Source: Triops longicaudatus (lineage: Eukaryota > Arthropoda > Branchiopoda > Notostraca > Triopsidae). From it: DNA of 64,000 nucleotides. The position numbers and the translations under genes are program-made. Location: NCBI GenBank assembly GCA_022885665.1, contig JAGQDJ010000003.1:186001-250000 (forward strand). The letters run 5' to 3'. This document shows, piece after piece, positions 23,716 through 35,153 of this stretch (position 1 is the stretch's first letter; every line of letters starts with the position of its first letter). A model generated the notes under the pieces. It worked only from the letters and a program-made list of their open reading frames with translations, did not search any database and had not been told where the DNA came from.

Positions 23716-26700
23716 TTACATTAGTCGTACTCGTTTCGAGGGAGCCTCACTGTCCTCCTCGACTGCTGCAGTTTGGCTTTTGTTCTCTTCTTCCTCGTCG
23801 TCGTCAGAATCGCCTTCGTAATCAACCAAACCCTATTAAAAATCAGCGTTAGCCATTTATATCAATCCTTCCTACGTTATCCTTTAAAACGACACTTCGT
23901 CGTTCGCCAATCAGGTCTCTTGCTAACAATTCAACGTAGAGCGTCGTTTAAGGTTACAACACCTAAAAATTCCAGTACAAATACCTTTTTAAGTGTGGAG
24001 GGAGATTTCGCTTCAGTGGGAGAAGGCGGAGTCGGCGAGACGTTACTGCTAACCTGTGTTGCGGAAGGGCTGAGAGGGGTGGGCGAGGGCGACTTTGAAT
24101 GGGTGGTCACATGACTGTGAGATCGGACGTCGGATTTACGGTCTATGGATTTACCTACACCAACCACATTAACTCGCCACTTGAAAATCGTTTCAAATAA
24201 TCATAAATACCCATGTGTTCTAAATCGGCGTCCAGTTTTTTGGTCAAAAGATCGGTGGATTGGGCGGTACCGGTAGCTCCGCTGCCCGTACCCATGTTGG
24301 TGAGCGGAGTCATGTTGCTTCCCGCTCCAGGGACCACTGCTTCTTCGTCATTGTCGTCGTCATCGTTTGCAAACCACATTTCCTCTTCTTCCTCCATTTG
24401 GCGAGGGTCTCTCCGGAATCGTGGCGTTCTCAGAATAGACGGAACACTGAATTCGATGAAAAGCGGATTAGTACCGGATTACACAACTCGTTCCATCGAA
24501 CATACCTCTCTAATGTGGTCTTGTCTTTCATTCGGTCTTGCTGCTGGTCATAGCGGACTTTGAGACACTTAAAGGTCTGGACGTAGTCAACTTTATCTAA
24601 AACTTTGTCGAAAGTGTCTACCACGTATGTACACAAGCTCTTAATATCCTCCTAAAGAAAGAATGAACCCAAATAAGTCAGTAAAACCTAATAAGCAAAA
24701 ATGCATGAGAAACTATTTGTCTTCCCGTAGTTTAAATATCTACTTTCCTTACAATTTCTAATTAACAATATATTTTTATTTTTACATTTACTTATTTCTT
24801 AAAAAAATATTTTTAATTATATTTTTAAATTAATTTTTTAATACATTTTGCTGTCTTTAATGTTAATTTCATACATATTCTTGGCGATCTGAAATTTATC
24901 TCATTCGGGTCGATAATAGCATGTCTAAGATTATAGCAAATTATTATCTTATTTTTCTTACCATCTTAATAAACTCAAACAATTCCAAGATGGCCGAATC
25001 CAGGAGATTGTACCGGCCGTTGTTTCTTTGAAAGGCTTCGACAACGGGAGCCAGGAGATTGCCTTTGATGATGTACCGGTGGTAAAACTCGTCTTTGAGG
25101 GATAAAAGTTTTCGCAGAAACCTTAGCGCGCCTGTAAACCGTAAAATAAACAATTATAATAATTCACAACTCGAGAGTTAAGCTCGTTAAAAAGGCAGGT
25201 CTTTAGGCAAAAATTTTAGGTTAAAGGAAACTTACTAAGAACAAGGAAGGTGTGTCTCGATTTCATGAGCACGAGAATACGTCGCAGCAAATCTTTGTGA
25301 ATAATGTAGTTCTTCACGTGGTACGTGTGGTGTTCCACGCAAAAGGACAGTAATTCCAAGATCAAACCCAGCAATTGCACAGTTGGGTAATCTTCCTTGA
25401 TTGGCTGGCCTTCCACTGTATTTTCCAACAACGGAGCTATTCAAAAACAAACAATGTTATTGCACTCTAATGTCGGTCGAAGCCTATTATTGTGAAAAAA
25501 AAAAAGGTAAATTTATTTGACATATCTCTGGACAGGACTTGAAAAAGTTTTAGGAAGAGGAAAAAGATAATACATATATATAAAAATATAAAAAATAAAT
25601 ATATACTAAATATATATTTTTAAAATTAAATCTACTAGAAGCATTCTGGTCTTCAATTTCTACAAATAATATTGTTAAAAAATCCACAAAATTCAAACAT
25701 GATAATATTCTCTTTTAATGGCCAAAATATTGGTTGTAATAAAAATTAACCATAGATTTATGAATAAGGTCAAATCAAAATTGCTGCTGGCTTTAGCAGT
25801 ACGTACTGATGAGAACTTGCATGGAGTGTTTGTAAAAGAAGTTTAAGAAGTCTGTCTTCTCGGACTTGTTGACCGAGGCGAGCATATTTTCCGGATCCAG
25901 CAATAAGCGCAGGATGCCCGAGAGCTGTACTGCGCCACCAAGTTCAGGATCTCGGTCGCACATGAGCTGCTCGATGATAATATTCAGCAGAAGTTGATCC
26001 TACGTCAAAAAATTTATTAGAATTTACGAAGTGTTTTTTAAAATAAGAATCACAAATATTAATAAAGTGTTATTATTATTTGAATAATTTTTATATATAA
26101 ATATAGCTAATATTCTATAATAATTTATTATACAATAATTCATTATATATTAATCTTACACAATATAATGTTTGCACGTAAATCTTGTTAAATTCCAAAA
26201 ATATATAAAAAAAAACATTTTAAATTTTATTTTCAAAGAGTTACCAAAATGAAATAATGAAATCTTACGTCATCAGCGTGATTGGCTTGCTGGAGCATAT
26301 ATTCCCTAACCATAGACGGCGAAAATTCGACAATGTATGACAGAATATCTATGGAAGCTGCTTTGGTGGGCCCATCGTCCACGGATAAAGTTACTTCAAG
26401 TGCTGGTAAGATACCCAAGCTGGACAATGTCTAAAAAATTAACAAAAGCACTTGTTACATTTGACCTTTATTTATAATTGTATTTATTTTTTATTTATTT
26501 TCGTTAAAAAACTCACTTTGAAGAAGTTTTCTCTGCTCTGAGGCTGCAAAGTTTGTGAAAATGTACAAAACTCTTTTAAAAACAGCACCAAATCTCTCCT
26601 CTTACTGTCGTTCATCGCTTCATCTGTTAACTGCGAGAATAGTTCGTTCAGAAACTTTTCATCCTCCTATGAAAATGCATCCAAACGTGTCATAATCATT

Positions 26701-28113
26701 AAAAGATTAAAAATATTTTTACCTGAATTAAGCTAACAATTTCCACTTTGTTAAAAAAAATGAAAGAGGACAGAGTGGAGAGCATGTTTTCTTCGAAAAC
26801 GGAAGGCGGAGGCAACACTACGTCTTGAATGTACTGGACTCTGTACGTCTGGTGAATTTTGGCCAAAAGCTCAGGATTCGTAATAGGAATTACTTCCTTG
26901 AACCTTTAAACAAATCAAAATTAATTTAATTAAAATACTTATTACCGGACAATAAAATTCAACACACAATTCAAACAAGACAATCACTATCTAATTTATT
27001 TACTATTTTTTTATGTTAATTTTATTAACGTGGTTATTTATTTATTTGCCGAAGGGGAATAAGAGGATAATACCTTGAAATTTGTTTTAAATATTCTCTG
27101 TGCTTTTTCTTCGTTTTCGTGGCGGGATCGTACTCCAAGCAGCCGACTACATCGAAGATGGTGTCTTCGGCAAACATAACTTCAAATAACGCGTTTTTAT
27201 TCAACAGGAAAATGTTTTTGAAAATATCGTAGAGGTGGTGTAAGCCTTCCATGTTCTCCAAATCTTCGCAAATGTGGAATAACTGTAAAAGCTTCTTAAT
27301 GTAACCTTCCATTTCCAGAGCTGTGGCTAATTTTTCTCTTCTGATTGTTGAGGGCAAACAGCTGCTGATAAGCTACAAGAGGGGGAAAAAAACATATTAC
27401 AGTAAAACAATCAATAAATAGCTAAAGCAATTTTTAAAATAATAAACTAATAGCTAGATTTAAAAAATTAAACGTTACTAAACATTAAAAAAATATTTTT
27501 TAAAATAAATATTCATAATTCAGTTCTTAATATAAATTTCCTTCAATTGTCGTCGTTTATGGTACCTCGCTGATGGCTTCAAGTCGTCCTAATTCGCAAG
27601 GTGGTAACTCGACAGGAGGAGCGGTATCGGACATATCTTCAAACCGTTCATCTTCGGATTCTTCGACGAAATCTTGTGTAATATCAACGGATGGATCTTT
27701 GCCTTGCACCTTCAAACGCGTTGTAATAAAAAGTATTTGTAATAAATAAGAAAGAAAAGCTATACTTGGCAAATTTTTTCCCAGATTTCATCACAACCCG
27801 CCTTTTCCTGGAAACTCAATGCCAGGTCGAAATTGTCGCCTTCGGACCATACAATTAGAGTTTCTTGCTGCTTCTGGTAGGCTGTATCGGGCTGAATTTT
27901 AGATTCCAACAGTAAAGATCCTGAACATGGAGTTAACTGTAGAGAGTTTAACCAAGGCAAGAGATCGTTACCATCAGATTCCGCTCGCACCAGAAGCGAT
28001 ACTCCTTTTAATCTCTCGACATAGGACGAATTAACATGTCCCGTTCCTCTATCGTCCCACTGTCTTTCGGAATTGAGTGCGTAAAGTTTAACTCGGCGTC
28101 TGGTGTCCGTCAT
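23716..28113 (-). CDS. PPP4R3: Protein phosphatase 4 regulatory subunit 3 (SMEK/falafel)
   Basis: About 13 exons, roughly 840 residues. The start at 28111-28113 gives MTDTRRRVKLYALNSERQWD, the universal family N-terminus; an ATG eight codons upstream (28137) is less likely. N-terminal PH/EVH1-like domain (GTGHVNSSYVERLKG, TLIVWSEGDNFDLALSFQEK), then VDITQDFVEESEDERFEDM, then the armadillo-like repeats (DLENMEGLHHLYDIFKNIFL, ALFEVMFAEDTIFDVVGCLE, DPELGGAVQLSGILRLLLDP, FCVEHHTYHVKNYIIHKDLL). The acidic C-terminal part has EEEEEMWFANDDDD, an SP/TP-rich patch, GLVDYEGDSDDDEEEE and a basic PSKRVRL end, probably a nuclear signal. The subunit targets PP4c, for example in DNA damage repair and neuroblast asymmetric division. 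A frame-neutral 51-nt intron lies at 27921-27971. Confidence 0.95.
24663..24958 (-). other. PPP4R3 intron
   Basis: AT-rich intron between the exon ending LFEFIKM and the exon beginning EDIKSLCTYVVD. Nothing else seen. Confidence 0.5.
25442..25806 (-). other. PPP4R3 intron
   Basis: AT-rich intron with a TATA-dinucleotide-rich segment near 25570-25620. I see no nested gene or structured RNA. Confidence 0.5.
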
Positions 28114-29670
28114 GGTTGCGGATTTCGGGCCCAACACAGTTTACACTGAAGTGTATCACCTAAAAGGAGACATAATTTACTAATTTATATCGCCTGAAGA
28201 GGTATGAAACGTTGATTTAGGTAAGCAAAGCGCCAAATGTGGAACAATAAACAATAACACCAAGCCAAACGATTTGTCCTTGCGTCATTCTCGTATTTCT
28301 AACACTGTCGAATGAAGAATATCATCTTTACCTAAACAGAATACTTCTTTATTTCTTGTTGCGCTCGTTTTATGGCTACTGAAGCTTTATTTTCAAAACG
28401 AACAATCCCAAAACTTGCTACACAAGCGTCATAAACACTAGCCAATCGCCATATTGGAAACATAGGCGCTACGGGGTCGAGTAATATCCCAAATGGCCGT
28501 TACATCGCCCTAGAGCGCGGGAAGTACGAAAATGGCGGTTAAATGTTCTTCTTCCCAAATTTAATGCTTGTATAAAGTTTCATATTATATTATCTTGCAA
28601 TATAAATTTTGTATAATTAACTGGAAAGCTAAAACAGTTAAATACTACATAAATACGGCGTCCTGAACTTGAATACAGAAAAATGTCGTAACAACGAACC
28701 TCTCGGGAGCATGAAAGACTGTTCCGGATAACAGGAGTTTGTTCTATCAAACGATTTTCTGTACAACTAAATAAACCAAAACCCTACAACCCTTCTACTA
28801 GAACTTACAGTTCGTTTTGAAAGGGTTCCCTAGAACAAGATTGTAAACTTGCTTTTTGTTATTACAGTAGCGTGCTCGCCATGTTTCTTTGCCCGTTTTG
28901 TACAAAATAACTCATAAAATAAGTATTCTAGCTAAAAAGAAGCTTTATGATTCGAATATCTATAGTTATCGTTCCAAAAGGCCGTAAAACGGACTGGTGC
29001 AAGCAATTTTCGTTGTTTGCCGCATAAGTGACGTCACCACGCGGAATTCCCCTTTCGGCTCCACCCACTGACGTCATGGCTCCCACGTTTATTTGTGTTC
29101 ATTCCCGAGATTGTTATTGATTGCGGACTGAATCTTTTCGTCTCGTTTAATTAAAGTAATGTAAGCCTTTCTTTGTGATATTAATTAAACCCCGAAGTAA
29201 AATCAAAGGTAAGTTTTCAAAAAATAATAGAAAAGAATTTGCTTGAAGCGAACGCTAAAGACGTGTAAAGGCAGGTCCAAACGGGTCCGAGCTATAATTA
29301 AAACCACAGCAGTTGCTTGAACGTTATTTTTGGGCCACACGGAACCAAACCCGGCGGCTTATTCTCCTTTCCCCTCGTTAGAGCTGGGTAGGAGGCAGGT
29401 AAGCGTTTCCGAAGCCTCCTTTAAAAAATCTAACTTTTCCTTTCACTAATATTTTTAGGACGAACATTGTGGAATCTGATCAGGAGTAAACGTGTCTTAC
29501 GAAGAAGAAGTATCGATAGTGGAGGTGATTTTGCCCACAGTTTAAGTGCTTGCTGGATATAAATGTGATTTATTTTCAATTTTCCGGTTTCAGGTCGATC
29601 AACGACTGAACTTTGGAACGAGGCAGCAAAGAATTGTTTGTGATGCTTTCCAAACCATGATGGAGCAGTC
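28114..29670. promoter_or_regulatory. Divergent promoter region of PPP4R3 and C2CD2L
   Basis: The head-to-head gap holds two perfect CRE palindromes (29029-29036 and 29069-29076), a YY1/Pho-like AAAATGGCGG near 28530 and a TATCGATA at 29511-29518. The PPP4R3 side (28114-28600) and the C2CD2L side (29100-29670) probably contain leader exons; the TTTTTAG acceptor at about 29459 and TTTCAG near 29594 fit 5' UTR introns. No additional protein gene recognised. Confidence 0.5.
29029..29076. promoter_or_regulatory. Pair of TGACGTCA (CRE) palindromes
   Basis: Two exact TGACGTCA octamers at 29029-29036 and 29069-29076, 40 bp apart and in a locally GC-rich stretch. The octamer is the full CREB/ATF site. 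Spacing of about four helical turns would put both on one face of DNA. Regulatory role is inferred. Confidence 0.6.
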
Positions 29671-32600
29671 ATGGCAGACCGTTTAGACGACCTCATCTGC
29701 ACCTTCCACCCAGGCGCTTCGGCCATGGAGACTTTATCTATTCTTCTTCTGGGTTGGGTCATCTTTGGTGCCCTGCTTACCTTAATCGGGAAATTCCTGT
29801 ACGCCAAACTCTTGGATGGATCCCGAGAATCTCCCTCTTCCCTAGCTAGTGAATCTCCCCCTGCTCCTATCCCGGCCACTGCCCCGAAATCCGAAGGACC
29901 GGCGTTGAAACCTTCTGAAAGATTCGCCAATTTGACAAAACCGCTGAAACTCGGTGGAAATGCAGGAGGCAGCCAGGGTTCGGTTAAAGCGAAGAGCGTC
30001 CCGAAAATCCAGGCCGTGGATCAGAATAATTTTGTGATCCCTGCCGACCTACAGCTGCCCAATGTTTCTGGACCAGATAATGAGAGTGTCAAGTGGGTTA
30101 ACGCGGCCTTGGCCTGGTTGCATATCCACGCTAACGCGGTAAACGATTTAATCGCTGTCTGGAAGGAATCCTTGAACGTGGAGACGAAAAAGTCAGCCCC
30201 GGAGGTAACATTACAAGAAAAAAAGTTAACTTAAAATTCAATGAAAATGAGAAAGAAAATGCGAATAGAACTAACGTGGCGTATTTTTCCGTTTAGACGG
30301 GCGTGTTGGTCGACTTCCAACAAATTGTGTTCGATCCTGAACGTATTCCGGTCTTGAGCAACGTTTTCTGCGAGTGCAGTCCATCCGACGTCATCGTAAT
30401 TCTTCTTAGTAGCTTCTTAACTTTGTTAAATTGACGCACTTGGTTTCGTAGACGGTGACTGGAGACTGGGATTCGACTTTCGTCGTCTTGGTACGTGCTC
30501 GTAGGCCACGTGGAGAGTCCGAAGCCGTTTCGGACTATCGCATCAGTGTGGCTAAACTACGGGGCCGACTGAACTGGTCTTGTACCACGCAAGATATGAC
30601 CGCACAACTCAAATTTGATGGCTGGCCAGAAGTAAAAACATTATTTTTAATATATCTTATTATTTTAGTATTGTGCCAATTTCGATTTTTTTCCTTCAGT
30701 TCAGTTTTTACGTTATTTTAGTTAATACTTGTCTATATTATTATAATTATTTGCTATTTATTAAAAATTATTACATTTTTCTACGAATTTTTTTGCTCAA
30801 AGTGTGTAAATCTTTTGTGTAGGAGAGATGAAGCCGATAAAACATCGCTAGTTCGATTCCGATCGTCGTTTACACCATAACTAAACTAATTTTTCTTTGA
30901 ATTTCGTATTTTGTAATTCAGACTTATTTTCTCTGAAATTTATTCCATTCTTTCGTGTTGATATGTTGTCAGTTAAATGTGGGCAAATATTAATGTTTAG
31001 TTCTTTTTAAAAGGTGCAACTTCAGTTAATGGAGGAGAATTTAACTACAGATAAAGACGAGCTGTATTTGCAAGATTTATTGCTCGAATCGGTGGCTTCG
31101 GCTTTACGTTTAGCCGTCTTGGATTTGAAACTGAGCAAATTTCAAGACTTCCCGCGCTTTGTGCGGCCGGCCCTTTCGGCTGAGCCTATTTTGCCTGTTC
31201 ATTACGACAGCATGGTAATTAGAAAACTGCTTTTAAAGAAAATATTTACAGATTTTTTTTTTTATTAAGTTGAACAGGCCGTTGATCTCTACCGGCAAAA
31301 CGAAGCAGCTTTTGGTGAAAGTGATGAAAGCTAATGGTCTGGGATCCGGCAAAGGCTGTAAACAAGTCTACTGCAACATCGAAATGGATCAGCCGTTCCA
31401 AACGCACGTCACCGAATTCAAAATAGATACAGAAAACCCCTTCTGGGACGAAAGTTTCGTCTTGTAAGTTAAATACGACGAAATTCTCATGCTTTTGAAC
31501 ATATATTCACTCAGTTGTTCAAAATTTTGGAGCATTTAACAATTAAACACTTTAATCTAACAATTTTAAACAATCGCAACAATCTCGTCTATTAGTGTTC
31601 TGCCCGATGTTATGAAATACTTAAAAAAAATATATTTTATAGTGATTTACGCCCCGAAACGGCCGAAATCTTGTTCGAAATTTTCGACCGAGGCCAAGGC
31701 CGCAATGAAGTGTTCCTGGGACTGGGAATCGTGAGCATGGAAGAATTATTAATGAATCCTTCACAGCGTCAGATCATCCCGCTCCAGTCCAGGCCGTACG
31801 AAGATGACCAAGTCTCCGGTAGCCTTACTGTCGAAGTAATTATCACTCTTACCCAGTAATCCTCCCGTAATATCATTGTTCGCTTTAATGTGTTGTTAAC
31901 ACAGTTTCTGTTCGTGGACGCACGCGACGTAGCAGGAGCTGCGTCGCAAATTGAGCGACCTATTTCGCCCAATGGACACGTCACGAACTTGAGTAAACCT
32001 ACTTACGATCGTTCTCCAAGCAACGGTATATTTAGTTTTCAAATAATATGCGTTGATCAAAAAAGAGAAAAAAAAACGAAAATATATATACATTTTTATA
32101 TACATATATCTATTATATTTTTTATGTACATATTTTTTATTTATTTTATATATAAATATTTTTTTTATTTATTTTCTTTAACTAGAATCTGGACGCGTAA
32201 GCCCTTCGGGACTAGTTCGTCGCGATTCGTACCAGAAAGCCACTCGCAAAGCTACAGGTTACCTTACCTTCTTTTCCCGTGTTGTTTGGATAACAAATAT
32301 TTGAAGAAGCGTGCTTACGTATCTTTGCTTACGTAGAACTGCAGCTGGTCAACGGAAGTGACCCCGTGACTCAGTCCATGCTACGCGACCGTGCCGACGC
32401 AGAGTACCGGCGAAGTGCGCCGAGTGGACCTCCGCGATCCACTTTGGTGATCCAAAGCGCCCATCGCGTAAGTCGTTGATTCTTAGCAACTTAACTCCCT
32501 TGTGAGTCTGTAATGTATCAGCAGCCTGTTTCGCAACGTTTCCATTCCGATAATCAACCTTTGAGTGTTTTATTGCTTAACCATTTTTGGCTTCATTAAC

Positions 32601-34122
32601 ATGTTTGCGTCTACGTGTGCGTCCGCATGTTTACGTCTACGCCCGTGGCGTTTGTGTGTCCGTGTGCAGCAAACCAGCTTGCCTGTGCTCAAGGTATGTA
32701 TTCGAAAGTAGCTCGTCGTACAAGGTTGTGCCAAATGAACTAATCCGCATGCCATTTGCTGCAACCCCGTGTGTGATTCCGAAAGGTGGCCCTCCATAAT
32801 GGCGTCTGGCGCGAAGTGGAGTCTCTCTCCGCCCCTTCGTCTCCTGTAAGTTCTCTAATACTTTCGCTGATACAGCTATGAGAATTTTTCGCGCATTGAT
32901 TGTTTTTGTTATTGAAGGTTAAGCAGGATGTGGATGAAGGCCCGCTAGCTGCTGGTGACTACCCAGATCCTTTACGAGACATTGATATGAGCAACTTCCC
33001 CACCGGAAGCATGTCTTCTTCCCTCAGCTCTAGAGAAGAAAGTAAGCAGTATGTTTTTTAATAATTTCCTGGGACAATTCTGTACCGCGTATTTATGAAA
33101 GAATTCGAAATAGATCGACAGAAACAGAAAGTATTAAGGTATATGCATAAAAAATTTAATTTATAACATAATTTAATTTAGAATGCATTTTAGATGTAGA
33201 TTTAAAAATGCTAACAATTACATGTTTTCTTTGCAGTGGAGCGTGGACGCGGAAGACATAAGAAACGGGGATCCTTTTTCAAATCCTTGAAGGAACGTTT
33301 GAGTCGTTCCAAGAATCGTTCGCGATCTGTCGATCCCGGAGCACCGCGTGACGATTCCTTAACCCGGGACGAGGCTTATTTGCGCTCTGTGTCAGCTGAC
33401 CGAGCACAGTCTATCCCTGCCTCCATGTCTTCTTGTAAGTACGCAACTTGAATTGAATAAAGCTGCTTAAAGATCTTCAAAGAATAAATGCAATGTCATA
33501 CGATGTCTCTCTCAGCGCATTTGCTGTCAGTCCCGGGCAGCGGTAGTACTCAACTTGACGTGGATTCGGCACGTTCCAGCTTGAGCGAAGCCTCAGGCAT
33601 CAGTAACACCTCCACGCGGACTTACCTTGACGAAGCCTCGACCTTAATCCTAGAAGTAACGGAGAATGGAGTGAAAAGGTAGAAAGTGTGCAGTCAACGT
33701 CCTTAATGTGCTGATTCGCTGTCCATTCAGTTATTTTGCGTTTATTTTTAGAGTAGTTTCTCATTTATTTTCTTTATCATTTCACAGGCATTACCTAATT
33801 CCTATGGCTCTAGCGGAGAAGAAACGCTTTAAGAAGAAAGGAACCAAACTGCACGTGTATAACGATCACGTGTTTGTAGCCAAGCATTTGCCAGGGTAAA
33901 CAGAAAAAAAAAAGTTGGGTGTCATTCTTCTATACTAAATATTTTTCTCTAAGGATGTTGCCGTGTCAAGTTTGCGGCTTGACGATTACGCGACGAATTG
34001 GCAAGCAAGGCTACGAATGCCGAGATTGTCACTTACGGTGCCACAAACCTTGTCATGTGCGAGTGGATCACCTCTGTCCCAATTCGAGCGTCAAGGATAT
34101 GGAGCCGTACGTTATTGATTAA
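29671..34122 (+). CDS. C2CD2L: C2CD2/C2CD2L (TMEM24)-type SMP-C2 lipid-transfer protein with C-terminal C1 domain
   Basis: About 16 exons, roughly 850 residues. N-terminal transmembrane anchor (residues 24-46, LSILLLGWVIFGALLTLIGK), then the SMP-type lipid-binding region over the next exons (WVNAALAWLHIHANAVNDLI; LNWSCTTQDMTAQLKFDGWP; DLLLESVASALRLAVLDLKL), then a C2 domain (KQLLVKVMKANGL ... NPFWDESFVL ... GSLTVEFLFVD; exons near 31270-31910). The tail has basic SRSKNRSRS and serine-rich segments. The last two exons encode HYLIPMALAEKKRFKKKG and a complete C1 zinc finger (H-x12-C-x2-C-x14-C-x2-C-x4-H-x2-C-x7-C; CQVCGLTITRRIGKQGYECR and onward). TMEM24 transfers phosphatidylinositol at ER-plasma membrane contacts. 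The SLTVEFLF signature and domain order support C2CD2/C2CD2L over PDZD8, because no PDZ is present. A 24-nt microexon lies at 32670-32693. Confidence 0.85.
30631..31014 (+). other. C2CD2L intron
   Basis: AT-rich intron between the exons ending KFDGWPE and starting VQLQLMEENL. Nothing else recognised. Confidence 0.5.
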
Positions 34123-35153
34123 GTTCCTTATTTATTTTATTTGTACAGCAGAGTCTCGCTATAACGAACCCGTCGGTTATACTGAAGACATTTCTGTTCC
34201 GAAGTGTGTGTTTATAACGAGATTCCGCCTGTAAAAATGAGTTCGAATTCTACGTATTTTAATTCTGTTTCCCTTTTCCCGTGTGGATCCAGGGCGTTCC
34301 TTGTGGATCCCCGTTTGGACGTCAAATCTAGACGCACTTAGAGCCAACAATTCTGACCCGAAGAACCGAAACTGGCTAATATTTATCTAGATTTCATCCT
34401 ATCCCGCGTTCTTTTTGCACCATCCATTTATTTATTTTACTTTTCTTACTCGTTTTTTCTCTGGTTAGTCGAATCGCCGTTTTTCTCAGCGCGCATATTG
34501 CGGAACAGTCATGCACGTGTAAATTGCTTACTTTGCAAAAAGAGAGCTTCACGTTTTAGAAAGTTGAGAAGGTACAAATTAGCTGTAAACAGAGTAAAAT
34601 TTCTTGTTTTCTAGTGCAGTGCCATGACATAACCGTTAAGTTTCGTTTATCAGTACTTAAAATTCTATTGAATTAATTTAAACGAGGAAAAGCAAAATGC
34701 TGTTTACGAAAAGAAAACATTTTGTTCTTTAGTATTTCGCAAATTTTTATCGTCGCACTTTGCAAAAAGAAATAATATTTCAGTACTTACAACTATGGTT
34801 TTGCACTGAGGTATTGACAGTTGCCAAGGGGGAAATTGCAGCAAAATAAGGCACAAAATTATGAAGACAGCAGTGGTGCTAAACGAATCTCTCTTATATA
34901 CATGAATCCCTTTCTCTTTCCTTTATTTGGTCGCTGTGGACTTTACACGTTATGCTTGAAAAATTTTGAAAATTTTTAGTCGAGTTTCTGGAAAACAGTA
35001 CCCATGTTCCTTTATATGTTCACTGGGGGCAAAAAGGGGGAGGGGCTTAAACATCACTTGGAAGGGTGAGTTTCAATAAACTGTGTGTATCCTTGGGAGA
35101 AACCTCTCGCTTTTCTGAAATTTTACTTCGTACTTTGTTTAAAATTGAGCGTT
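34123..35153. other. Convergent 3' UTR region of C2CD2L and the K2P channel
   Basis: Contains a small MITE (34146-34231, separate entry). TTTATT near 34923 gives AATAAA on the minus strand for the potassium channel; AATAAA near 35075 is the first clear plus-strand signal. A GTGGATCC direct repeat occurs near 34285 and 34310. No gene seen. Confidence 0.5.
34146..34231. mobile_element. 86-bp MITE with pogo/Tc1-type terminal inverted repeats and TA duplication
   Basis: The left end CAGCAGAGTCTCGCTATAAC matches, with a few differences, the inverted right end CAGGCGGAATCTCGTTATAA. The element is bordered by TA on both sides (34144-34145 and 34232-34233), the target duplication of Tc1/mariner/pogo transposons, and the CTCTCTATAACG-type terminus recalls pogo/Tigger elements. 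No transposase; it probably lies in the 3' UTR of C2CD2L. Confidence 0.75.

Noticed and set aside
31820..31859. C2CD2L ending at GSLTVEVIITLTQ and stop
   Set aside because: The frame runs into the intron after a GTAATT donor; splicing to 31905 gives the conserved GSLTVEFLFVD, so the short ending is at most a retained-intron form.
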